From positions 1 to 64,000 of the forward strand of contig NZ_LN890656.1 of the NCBI RefSeq assembly GCF_900066015.1: a stretch of 64,000 bases of DNA, given 5' to 3'. This stretch comes from Candidatus Promineifilum breve (GTDB taxonomy: Bacteria > Chloroflexota > Anaerolineae > Promineifilales > Promineifilaceae). Made by a program: the position numbers and the translations under genes. The notes under the pieces were generated by a model. The model saw only the letters and a list, made by a program, of their open reading frames with translations. It searched no databases and was not told where the DNA came from. Below, one piece after another: positions 1 through 7,190 of this stretch (positions are counted from its first letter, which is position 1; each line of letters begins with the position of its first letter).

Positions 1-28
1 ACCGAGTTTTCAAGAAAAAACTCGGTTT
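1..28. repeat. Dispersed hairpin repeat (ACCGAG family), copy 1
   Basis: Bases 1-10 (ACCGAGTTTT) pair with 17-26 (AAAACTCGGT) around a six-base loop. The same hairpin recurs at 7115-7152, 18650-18681 (as ACCGGG) and 25173-25204, always between genes. It may act as a bidirectional stem at gene borders; that role is inferred. Confidence 0.8.
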
Positions 29-50
29 CCCCATTAAAAAGGAGATAAGC

Positions 51-545
51 ATGAACCACACCACGCATCAGGAAGGAGTCAAGAAGCTGGCCGAGTTGAT
101 CAAGGACATCGACATCGCCATGCTGACCACGGTGGACGAGGACGGCACGTTGCGCAGCCGGCCGATGAGCACCCAGGAAGTCGAGTTCGATGGCGACCTC
201 TGGTTCCTCACCTCCGACGACACGGCCAAGGTGGGCGAGATCAGCCGCGAGAATCGGGTGAATGTCAGCTATGCCAAGCTGGACAAGCAGCGCTTCGTGT
301 CGGTGTCGGGCACGGCCGAAATTGTCAATGACAAGGCCAAGATCGAAGAGCTGTGGTCGCCGATCTACAAGGCCTACTTCCCCAAGGGGCTGGATGATCC
401 GTCGCTGCGCCTACTGAAGATCCACGCCGAGAAGGCCGAGTATTGGGAGTCGTCGGGCCTGATTCCGACGGTAATCGCCTTTGTCCAGTCGATGGCCGGC
501 AAGGAAGCCGAAATGGGCGAGAACGAGAAGATTCAATTGGCGTAA
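51..545 (+). CDS. Pyridoxamine 5'-phosphate oxidase-like FMN-binding protein (general stress protein 26 type)
   Basis: A 164-residue cytoplasmic protein with the split-barrel flavin-binding fold of the general stress protein 26 group. Residues 20-60 (AMLTTVDEDGTLRSRPM, then FDGDLWFLT) match the conserved first strands, and SRENRVNVSYAK fits the following strand and helix. Length is usual for the family. Members bind FMN or F420 and are linked to stress; the substrate is unknown. A good ribosome site (AAGGAG at 40-45) lies before the ATG. It stands alone, with a cytochrome gene 82 bases downstream. Confidence 0.85.
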   Translation: MNHTTHQEGVKKLAELIKDIDIAMLTTVDEDGTLRSRPMSTQEVEFDGDLWFLTSDDTAKVGEISRENRVNVSYAKLDKQRFVSVSGTAEIVNDKAKIEELWSPIYKAYFPKGLDDPSLRLLKIHAEKAEYWESSGLIPTVIAFVQSMAGKEAEMGENEKIQLA

Positions 546-627
546 TTTGGTGTCTTGCCCTGACAGCCGGCTGTTCGTACAATTCCAGCCATTCTTTACG
601 GGAGCCGAGCAGCGACGGAGGCATGGC

Positions 628-1035
628 GTGGAATCGATCACCGGATTGTGGTTGGGCCGGAGGTTACGGCTGGTTTGTTTGATATGGCTGGTGCTCATGG
701 CGGCGTGTGGCGGCGGGACGGCCGCGCCGCCACCGCCGCCGACGCTGCCGCCGCAACTGGCCGCGGGGCAAAAGGTGTTCGTCGCCCACTGCGGCGCCTG
801 CCATAGCCCCACGGCCGATACGGTCATCGTCGGCCCCGCGCTGGCCGGCATCGCCGCCCACGGGGCGAGCCGCGTCGATGGCCTGGACGCCCGCGCCTAC
901 GTCTACGCCTCTATCCTGCAACCGTCCGATTTCCTCGTGGCGGGCTTCGACGACCTGATGCCCAAGGATTTAGCCAAGAAGCTGACCGGCGAAGAGCTGG
1001 ATAGCGTGGTGGCCTACGTGTTGGCCTTGCCCTGA
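628..1035 (+). CDS. Small c-type cytochrome lipoprotein
   Basis: A 135-residue exported haem protein. I chose the GTG at 628 because GGAGG at 617-621 is well spaced and because it places a signal peptide directly before the lipobox LMAAC (Cys27), followed by a Pro-rich linker. An upstream ATG at 481 would overlap the previous gene by 65 bases and bury the signal. The haem site CGACH lies about residues 54-58; the Met of DDLMPKD is the likely second axial ligand, and the C-terminal helix EELDSVVAYVLALP is typical of class I cytochrome c. It is probably a membrane-anchored electron carrier; the partner is not visible here. Confidence 0.85.
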   Translation: MESITGLWLGRRLRLVCLIWLVLMAACGGGTAAPPPPPTLPPQLAAGQKVFVAHCGACHSPTADTVIVGPALAGIAAHGASRVDGLDARAYVYASILQPSDFLVAGFDDLMPKDLAKKLTGEELDSVVAYVLALP

Positions 1036-1107
1036 CGGCGGCACGCGGCTACCTGAGCGGCGGCTGAGAAGGGGATATAGAAGCGGGTATATTTGCGGCG
1101 GCGGCGG

Positions 1108-1135
1108 TTGATTTGCCCCTTGCCTCTCTTATAAT
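1108..1135 (+). promoter_or_regulatory. Sigma70-type promoter for the PA14 exoprotein
   Basis: TTGATT at 1108-1113, 16 bases, then a consensus TATAAT at 1130-1135. The start codon is at 1221, giving a leader of roughly 80 bases. The rest of the 185-base gap shows no gene. Confidence 0.6.
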
Positions 1136-1220
1136 GGAAGAGAACAGTCCCGGCGGCGCGCCGTGTTGCCTTTTGTTGTCTCTGATGCGGCGGCGGCCGG
1201 GGTAGGAGAACAGTCAACCC

Positions 1221-2771
1221 ATGAACCGTAAATTTTTCATTCCTTTGGTAGCCCTGATAGGGCTGCTGGCGCTGTGGCTGCTGCCGGTGGCCACGCCCCA
1301 CGCGCGAGCCGCCGATGCCCAATGGCGCGCCCGCTACTGGAACAACCGCAATTTGTCCGGCAATGCTGTCTGGGAGCGCAATGAGGACGCCATCGACCAC
1401 GATTGGGGCGGCGGCAGCCCCAACTCGCCGCTCATCGCCGACGACAACTTCTCGGCCCGCTGGAACCGCGTCGTCAATTTCAACGCCGGCACCTACCGTT
1501 TCTCGGCCACGATGGACGATGGGATGCGGGTGTGGATCGATGACCAACTGCTCATCGACGCCTGGAACGATAGCCAGGTGCGCACCATCACCGCCGACCG
1601 CGCCCTGTCGGCCGGCGACCACAACATCCGCGTGGAGTATTACGAGGCGGGCGGCATGGCCGTCGCCAGGTTCAACTGGATTCAGGTGTCGGGCGGCGGC
1701 GCGCCGGTCATCGGCAACTGGCGCGGCGAATATTTCAACAATATGAACCTGAGCGGCGGCCCGACCGTGGTGCGCGACGACGCGGCCGTCGATTTCAACT
1801 GGGGCGCCGGCTCGCCCGCGCCGGGCATCGCCGCCGACCGCTTCTCGGTGCGCTGGACGCGGTCGCTCAACTTCCCGGCCGGCACCTATCGCTTTGACGT
1901 ATTCAGCGATGACGGCGTGCGGCTGTGGATCAACAACGCGCTGGTCATTGACGAATGGCGCAACCAGACCGACGGGCGCTTCAATGTTAGCGTGGCTCTC
2001 AATGGGGCCACGTCGCTGCGCCTGGAGTACTTCGAGAACGACGGCCGGGCGGCGGTGGCCCTGGGCTGGAACCCGCCGGGCGGCAGTTCCATCCCCGGCG
2101 GCGGCGGCGGCGGCACGGGGGGCATCACCGGCCCATCGGTCACCGGCGCCTGGTTCGGCGAATATTACAACAACATGACCCTCAGCGGCCCGGCGACGGC
2201 CACGCGCATCGATAACGCGGTCGACTTCAACTGGGGCCTGGGCGCGCCCATCGCCGGCGTCGGCGCTGACCGCTTCTCGGTGCGCTGGACGCGGACGGTC
2301 GATTTCCCCAGCGGCACGTACCGCTTCGAGGTCTTCAGCGATGACGGCGTGCGGCTGTGGGCCAACAACGCCATTCTGGTCGACCAATGGCGCGACCAGA
2401 CCGACGGCCGCTTCTTCGCCACCGTGGCCCTGGCCGGGCCGGTGGCAATCGAGATGGAGTATTACGACAACACCGGCCGGGCGGCGGTGGCCCTGGCCTG
2501 GACGGCCGTCTCCGGCGGCGCGGTGACCCCGCCCAGCGGCTCGCCCACGGCCACGGTGACCGGCACGCGCGGCTCGCGGCTGAACATCCGCAGCGCGCCG
2601 GGCGGGCCGCTCGTGGGCCAACTGGCCCCCAACCAGACGGTGGCGCTGACCGGCTTCCAGTCGGCCGACCGGGCCTGGCTGGAGATCTTCCGCCCCACCG
2701 GCGGCACGGGCTGGGTCAGCGCCCGCTACGTGACCACCTCGGTGGCAACGACCAACTTCCCCACGCGGTAA
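1221..2771 (+). CDS. Secreted protein with three PA14-type domains and a C-terminal SH3b domain
   Basis: 516 residues. Residues 1-30 form a signal peptide ending near HARAAD. Three PA14-like domains follow at about 34-155, 164-285 and 309-432, each with the pattern YxNNxxLSG, a D-x-NW core, DRFSVRW, GTYRF, SDDGVRLW and an EYxxxGRAAVAL strand. A Gly-rich linker separates domains two and three. The last 75 residues are a bacterial SH3 (SRLNIRSAPGG, then GWVSARYV). PA14 domains bind carbohydrate and SH3b domains bind wall peptides in other bacteria, so a surface glycan- or envelope-binding role is likely. No enzyme domain is seen. Confidence 0.85.
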   Translation: MNRKFFIPLVALIGLLALWLLPVATPHARAADAQWRARYWNNRNLSGNAVWERNEDAIDHDWGGGSPNSPLIADDNFSARWNRVVNFNAGTYRFSATMDDGMRVWIDDQLLIDAWNDSQVRTITADRALSAGDHNIRVEYYEAGGMAVARFNWIQVSGGGAPVIGNWRGEYFNNMNLSGGPTVVRDDAAVDFNWGAGSPAPGIAADRFSVRWTRSLNFPAGTYRFDVFSDDGVRLWINNALVIDEWRNQTDGRFNVSVALNGATSLRLEYFENDGRAAVALGWNPPGGSSIPGGGGGGTGGITGPSVTGAWFGEYYNNMTLSGPATATRIDNAVDFNWGLGAPIAGVGADRFSVRWTRTVDFPSGTYRFEVFSDDGVRLWANNAILVDQWRDQTDGRFFATVALAGPVAIEMEYYDNTGRAAVALAWTAVSGGAVTPPSGSPTATVTGTRGSRLNIRSAPGGPLVGQLAPNQTVALTGFQSADRAWLEIFRPTGGTGWVSARYVTTSVATTNFPTR

Positions 2772-2783
2772 GAGGGAAAGAGA

Positions 2784-2911
2784 AACCACAGATTACACAG
2801 ATTTCACAGATTTGAAGACAACCTCTTCATCTGTGAAATCTGTGTAATCTGCGTAATCTGTGGTTCTCTTCCTCTTCATTCCTAATTCATAATTCCTAAT
2901 TCATAATTTCC
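2784..2911. repeat. Inverted CACAGATT repeat block plus AATTC repeats
   Basis: 2786-2866 is a long inverted repeat made of tandem CACAGATTT/ACACAGATT units on the left arm and their complement on the right. It is followed to 2911 by tandem TAATTC-type units. It sits between convergent genes and could work as a terminator on both strands; no promoter is seen. Confidence 0.85.
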
Positions 2912-4377
2912 TACGGCGGCGGCATAGTGGGCGCGGCCGTCGGGCGGGGCGGCGTTTGGGTGGGCGGGGTTGTGGGGCGGGGGGTGGGGGGCGTCGGCAG
3001 GGACGATCCGGGGCTAGCAGCGGGCGTGGACACGGCCGCCCGCGTGGCTGTGGCCGGCGGCGTGGGCGAGGCCCCGGCCCAGGCCATTGGCGAACCCGCT
3101 TCGCTGGTGCCCCGCACCTCGTCGCCCATCACGCCCATCGCCACCGGCACGCCGCCCGTGCCGCCGATGACCGTGGCATAGCCGGCATCGATCCACGGCG
3201 AGCCTTGGCCCGGCAGCCGCACCTGATACCACTCGCCGGTGGGGCTGATGGCCCGCAGTTCCAACCGCGCCCCGGCCCGCAGCGTGACCACCACGGGATA
3301 GCCCGCCCCCGGCCCGCGCCGCACGTTGGCCCCGCGGTCGCCGATGAGGACGATGGCCGGGGAGGGAGTGGCGGGGGCGCAGGGGAGCAGGGGAGCAGGG
3401 GTGCAGGGGGGCGAAGAGGCGCAGGGGTGCAGGGGAGCGGGGGTGCAGGGGAGCGGGGATGGCGACGTTTCGGCCGTCGATGGGAGGGCGGCGGTTGTTT
3501 GAGTCGTAGCGCGGGGCGATGGAGGCAATTCGGCCGCCGATTGGAGCACGGTGGGCGTCTCGATCGCATCAACCAGCGACGGCGATCTTTCATCCGTCAA
3601 TTGGAACGCGGGGGGTGTCGCTCGCCGTTCGCCGACCGCCTTCCCCCATTCATAATTCATAATTCCTAATTCATAATTTCCGAATGTTGTCAGCAGCCAC
3701 AGCCCGGCCACCGCCAATACGAAGCCGCCATACGACAGGCGCAGGATGAACGGCGCGGACGCGGCGAACCACGTCTTGAGATTCGCGATGCGGGCTACAA
3801 GATACGAATAAGCTGTTGCCACGGTCGCTGGCAGCCACCGTGCGCCCCTGCTCCCCTGCCCCCCTGCTCCCCTGCTCCCCCGCCCCCCTGCTCCCCTGCG
3901 CCCCCACCCCCCGCGCTCCAAAAACAACTCCCCCACCCGCCCCTCCCGCTCCAGAGCCAGGATCAATTCGCGGGCGCGGCCGGCCTTGCTCTCGCCGGGC
4001 AGGTCGTCGTAATCGAGACCCAGGCGGAAGCAGAGGGTACGCAGGCTATCGAGCGAATGGCGGCGGCAGAGGGCGGTGTGGAGGCGGGCCAGCGTGGCCG
4101 CAGGGTAGGGCAACTCGGCCCAGGGCACGGCCGGGCGGGCGGCGGCCAGCGCGGCCAACAGGTCGGCGGCGCGGCCGGCGCGGGCGGCGGCCGTGATCAG
4201 CGCGGCGGCGCGGGCAGCCGGGGCGTCGGCGACCGGGGCGTCGGCGACCGGGGCGTCGGCGACCGGGGGGACGCCGGGCAACGTGGCCGCGTCGGGCCAA
4301 TCCAGCCCCAGCCCGGCGGCCAGGGCCACGCGGGCGGTCTCATCGAAATGTACAACAATTGCTTCGTCCAGTTTCAT
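2911..4377 (-). CDS. Membrane protein with EAD7-like effector-associated domain(s) and an external SH3b domain
   Basis: 488 residues. Residues 96-156 (SLRTLCFRLGLDYDDLPGE, then KAGRARELILALEREGR) match the EAD7 class of death-fold-like adaptor domains. Residues 1-85 show the same kind of layout in degenerate form (FDETARVALAAGLGLDW, later AARAAALITAAARAGR). One membrane helix lies at about 209-231, then a disordered segment, an SH3b domain at about 342-405 (RGANVRRGPGAGYPVVVTL) and a Pro/Thr tail. EADs link sensors and effectors in bacterial conflict and regulated-death systems; no effector partner is encoded nearby. Three dispersed-repeat inserts lie in frame (residues about 162-181, 234-245 and 308-340), and PVADA is tandemly repeated near 39-54. 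Confidence 0.75.
   Translation of the reverse strand: MKLDEAIVVHFDETARVALAAGLGLDWPDAATLPGVPPVADAPVADAPVADAPAARAAALITAAARAGRAADLLAALAAARPAVPWAELPYPAATLARLHTALCRRHSLDSLRTLCFRLGLDYDDLPGESKAGRARELILALEREGRVGELFLERGGWGRRGAGGRGSRGAGGQGSRGARWLPATVATAYSYLVARIANLKTWFAASAPFILRLSYGGFVLAVAGLWLLTTFGNYELGIMNYEWGKAVGERRATPPAFQLTDERSPSLVDAIETPTVLQSAAELPPSPRATTQTTAALPSTAETSPSPLPCTPAPLHPCASSPPCTPAPLLPCAPATPSPAIVLIGDRGANVRRGPGAGYPVVVTLRAGARLELRAISPTGEWYQVRLPGQGSPWIDAGYATVIGGTGGVPVAMGVMGDEVRGTSEAGSPMAWAGASPTPPATATRAAVSTPAASPGSSLPTPPTPRPTTPPTQTPPRPTAAPTMPPP
3358..3460. repeat. GCAGGGG repeat inserted in frame within the EAD gene
   Basis: Tandem GCAGGGGNG units identical in style to the intergenic blocks at 10226, 16794 and 46446. 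Read on the minus strand they give the Cys/Pro-rich stretch PCTPAPLHPCASSPPCTPAP of the host protein. Confidence 0.75.
3640..3682. repeat. AATTC repeat inserted in frame within the EAD gene
   Basis: Units of the intergenic AATTCATAATTCCTAATTC type, here read in frame on the minus strand as NYELGIMNYEWG just after the membrane helix. Confidence 0.75.
3839..3914. repeat. GCAGGGG repeat inserted in frame, second site
   Basis: Tandem CTCCCCTGC units in the EAD gene, giving Gly/Arg/Ser repeats (GAGGRGSRGAGGQGSRGA) between the EAD7-like domain and the membrane helix. Confidence 0.75.
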
Positions 4378-4465
4378 CGTCCGGTCCTTACAGGCGATAC
4401 GGCTGCCTGCCCGCCGGGCGACGGACTTCCACTTGAACGATAGCGGCCGGGCGTTACAAATTGCC

Positions 4466-6985
4466 TTAAGCGCGGTGGGGGTCCTGGCCGAAGATGGGCA
4501 GGGCGGCCAGTAACGGCAACACCGTCACCACCAACCGCGCTTCTTCATAGGCTTCGCCCAGGGACAACACCAGGATAGAGGCGGCGGCGATGGCGATGAG
4601 CTGGCTCTCCGGCGTCAGGAATGCCGCCCATTGTCGCCGGAAAAGGGCGACGACGGCCCGCACGGACTGCGCCGCCAGCCAGAGAAAGCCGAGCCAACCG
4701 GCGATGCGGTAGATGATCAGCCCCGGCTGAGTGGGCTGAAACTCGTAGGTGGCGGTTTTCATGGACATGAACTCCCGCAGCCGATAGATCACGTGGCGCA
4801 TGGCCGGCACGGGGTTGGCGCGAATGTAGTCCACCACGGCCGCCGTGAGGCGGCGGCTGTTTTCGCTGTGCTCGGCTGTGTTCAGATTGATCCAGCGGCC
4901 GGGGGCCAGCGGCGTGTTGCCGACCTCCTCCACCAGCGGCGGCGGCGTGACCATCGACCAGCCCCGTTGCAGATTGAAGCCGCTGTGGTTGGTCCAGGCC
5001 AGTTGCCCCTGGGTGCGGGCGATGTGGAAATGCCAGCTGCCGGACAGCAGAATGACCGGCAGCAGGAACAACGCCACGCTGCGCCGCCCGCTCGGTCGCA
5101 GGGCCAGACAGGCGAGTATGAGCAACACCGGCAGCAGATAGATGAAATAGGGCCGCGTCAATTCGGCCGACGTCAGGGCCAGGCCGGCCGCGAAGGCCCA
5201 CGCGCCCACCCGCCAATCGGCCGGTTCGCCGCCCGGCGCGGCCGTGCCCACGGGGGTGGCCGTGCCCACGGGGGTGGCCGTGCCCACGGGGGTGGCCGTG
5301 TCCACCGGGCTGGTCGTGTCCACCGGGCTGGCCGTGTCCACCGGGCTGGCCGTGCCCACGGGGGTGGCCGTGCCCACGGGCTTGGCCGTGCCCACGGGCT
5401 TGGCCGTGGCCATAGCTTGCTCCAGGGCCACGATGTAGACCATCACCAGGCAGGCAAAGATCACGTCATAGGTTACGGGATTGCCGGCGTGGACAAGGAG
5501 TAGTCCCCAGACGAAGATGATGGATAGAATGAGCGCCGCCGCCAGCCGCCACCGGACCCGCGACGCCAACCAGAGAGCCGGCACAAAGGCGAAGAAGATG
5601 GCGCCGGCATAGGCCACGCGCGTGGTCACAAACAACTGCCCGGCCAACCCATATTCGAGGATTTCGGCCAGGGAGATGAGGATGGGAATGGGCGCGCGCA
5701 GGGTGGTGACGAAATTGACCACTTGGTCCCAGGTCGCGAAGTCGGCCATGTGGTAGATATTCATCCAGCCCGTGGCCGGCGCGCCACGCGCTGACCATAG
5801 CAGGGGGATGGCGATGATCGAAAACAGGGCGACGGCCGCCCCAAAGAGACGGCGGCGGGCCGGGCCGGTGACGGGATCTGTCAGGGCGGGACGGATGCGG
5901 CGCAGGCTTTCCTCGCCCGTCGTCACTGAATCAGCCAGCCGTCCAGACAGAATGGGCAAGGGATCCAGATCGATCTCAGCCATCCGCCGGCCGTAGATCA
6001 GATCGCGGGGGATGGTGTCGTTCCAGAAGCTATGAGGATATTCGCGGGCGGGCGGGTGGATGGCGTTCAGTTCGGCCAGATGCTCGTCGCTGAGAGTGAA
6101 GTCGAGGGCGGCCAGCGTGTCGGCCAGTTGGGCCGGGCGGCGCGCGCCGAGGATGGGGATGACGTGGGGCGCGCGGCGGCGCACCCACTGGACGGCGATC
6201 TGCGACGGGGAGCGATCGAGTTCGCCGGCCAGGCGGAGGAGCACGTCGGCGGCGGCCAGTTCGGCGGCGTCGGCCCCGGAGGCGCGGGTCGGTTCGCTGG
6301 GGCCGACGGGCTGGTTGAACTTGCCGGTGAGACGGCCGCCGCCCAGCAGATTGAAGGCGGCCACACTGAGACCCAGCGCCCGGCTCATGGGCAGTACGTC
6401 GTTCTCGATGCCCCGTTCCAGCACGTTCCACGCCCCCTGATAGGCGACCGGGGCCGGGTAGCCGCGCCAGGCGGCCAGCGTGTGGGCCTGGGCCACGACC
6501 CAGGCGGGGGTGCCACTGAAGCCGACGTGGAGCACCTTGCCGGCGCGCACCAGGTCGTCGAAGCCGCGCATGACTTCCTCGACCGGCGTGCTGTAGTCCC
6601 ACATGTGCAGGTAGAGCAGGTCGATGTGGTCGGTGTTCAGGCGGCGCAGCGAGTCCTCGACAGTGCGCAGCATGTTCTTGCGGCCGTTGCCGCCGGCGTT
6701 CAGGTCGTCGGGGCGGCTGCCGGGGCGACGCAGGGTGTACTTGGTGGCGATGACCCAGTAGTCGCGCTCGGCGGCCACGAATTCGCCCACGAAGCGTTCG
6801 GCCGTGCCGTTGGTGTAGTTGCTGCTGGTGTCGATGAAGTTGCCGCCGGCGGCGGCGTAGGCGTCGAACATGGCCCGGCTGTCGTCTCGCGACGCGCCCC
6901 AGCCCCAATCTTCGCCGAAGGTCATCGTACCCAGGCTCAGTTCGGACACGCGCAAGCCGGAGCGGCCGAGGGTGGTGTAGCGCAT
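4466..6985 (-). CDS. Aldo/keto reductase fused in frame to a polytopic membrane protein
   Basis: 839 residues. Residues 1-334 are a complete aldo/keto reductase: Asp52 and Tyr57 (FIDTSSNYTNGTAE), Lys82 (IATKY) and His127 (LLYLHMWD) form the catalytic tetrad, so NAD(P)H-dependent carbonyl reduction is expected. The reductase ends normally near DTIPRDLIYGRR, and the same frame runs on, from Met335 (codon at 5981-5983), into about 500 residues with many membrane helices (for example 381-398, 436-475, 482-500 and 595 onward). These resemble a glycosyltransferase-39-like multispan protein without a clear family match. A hydrophilic stretch at about 527-583 is made of six-residue TATPVG-type repeats. 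Either a true fusion or a lost stop. Confidence 0.7.
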   Translation of the reverse strand: MRYTTLGRSGLRVSELSLGTMTFGEDWGWGASRDDSRAMFDAYAAAGGNFIDTSSNYTNGTAERFVGEFVAAERDYWVIATKYTLRRPGSRPDDLNAGGNGRKNMLRTVEDSLRRLNTDHIDLLYLHMWDYSTPVEEVMRGFDDLVRAGKVLHVGFSGTPAWVVAQAHTLAAWRGYPAPVAYQGAWNVLERGIENDVLPMSRALGLSVAAFNLLGGGRLTGKFNQPVGPSEPTRASGADAAELAAADVLLRLAGELDRSPSQIAVQWVRRRAPHVIPILGARRPAQLADTLAALDFTLSDEHLAELNAIHPPAREYPHSFWNDTIPRDLIYGRRMAEIDLDPLPILSGRLADSVTTGEESLRRIRPALTDPVTGPARRRLFGAAVALFSIIAIPLLWSARGAPATGWMNIYHMADFATWDQVVNFVTTLRAPIPILISLAEILEYGLAGQLFVTTRVAYAGAIFFAFVPALWLASRVRWRLAAALILSIIFVWGLLLVHAGNPVTYDVIFACLVMVYIVALEQAMATAKPVGTAKPVGTATPVGTASPVDTASPVDTTSPVDTATPVGTATPVGTATPVGTAAPGGEPADWRVGAWAFAAGLALTSAELTRPYFIYLLPVLLILACLALRPSGRRSVALFLLPVILLSGSWHFHIARTQGQLAWTNHSGFNLQRGWSMVTPPPLVEEVGNTPLAPGRWINLNTAEHSENSRRLTAAVVDYIRANPVPAMRHVIYRLREFMSMKTATYEFQPTQPGLIIYRIAGWLGFLWLAAQSVRAVVALFRRQWAAFLTPESQLIAIAAASILVLSLGEAYEEARLVVTVLPLLAALPIFGQDPHRA
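5241..5411. repeat. 18-bp tandem repeat inside the membrane half of the fusion gene
   Basis: About nine copies of an 18-base unit of the type GTGCCCACGGGGGTGGCC, with GTGTCCACCGGGCTGGCC variants in the middle. They encode TATPVG, TASPVD and TAKPVG hexapeptides in a loop between membrane helices. Unit length is a multiple of three, so copy-number change keeps the frame. Confidence 0.85.
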
Positions 6986-6996
6986 GGGATGCTCCT

Positions 6997-7190
6997 TGGG
7001 AATTACGAATTAGGAATTACGAATTAGGAATTTTAACCGCGGACGGCCGGCCGCGAAGACACGTTTGCCGGGCGGTTCGTCTGAGGTTATTCTATAGGGG
7101 AAAGCAGCTTGTGTCTAGAAACCGAGTTTTTTCTTGAAAACTCGGTTTCTAGTAATTCGTAATTCCTAATTCCTAATTCCTAATTCCTAA
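6997..7190. repeat. Repeat-filled gap with ACCGAG hairpin copy 2
   Basis: AATTACGAATTAGG units at 6997-7032, a hairpin at 7115-7152 (CTAGAAACCGAGTTTT paired with its complement) and AATTCCTAATTC units at 7152-7190 that run straight into the stop codon of the next gene. No ORF or promoter is seen. Confidence 0.8.

Noticed and set aside
481-627. Longer N-terminus of the cytochrome from ATG 481
   Set aside because: It would overlap the preceding gene and place 50 charged residues before the lipoprotein signal peptide.
1014-2789. Long open frame on the minus strand opposite the PA14 gene
   Set aside because: It is a high-GC shadow: the plus strand encodes recognisable PA14 and SH3b domains, while the minus frame gives only Ala/Arg/Gly-rich text.
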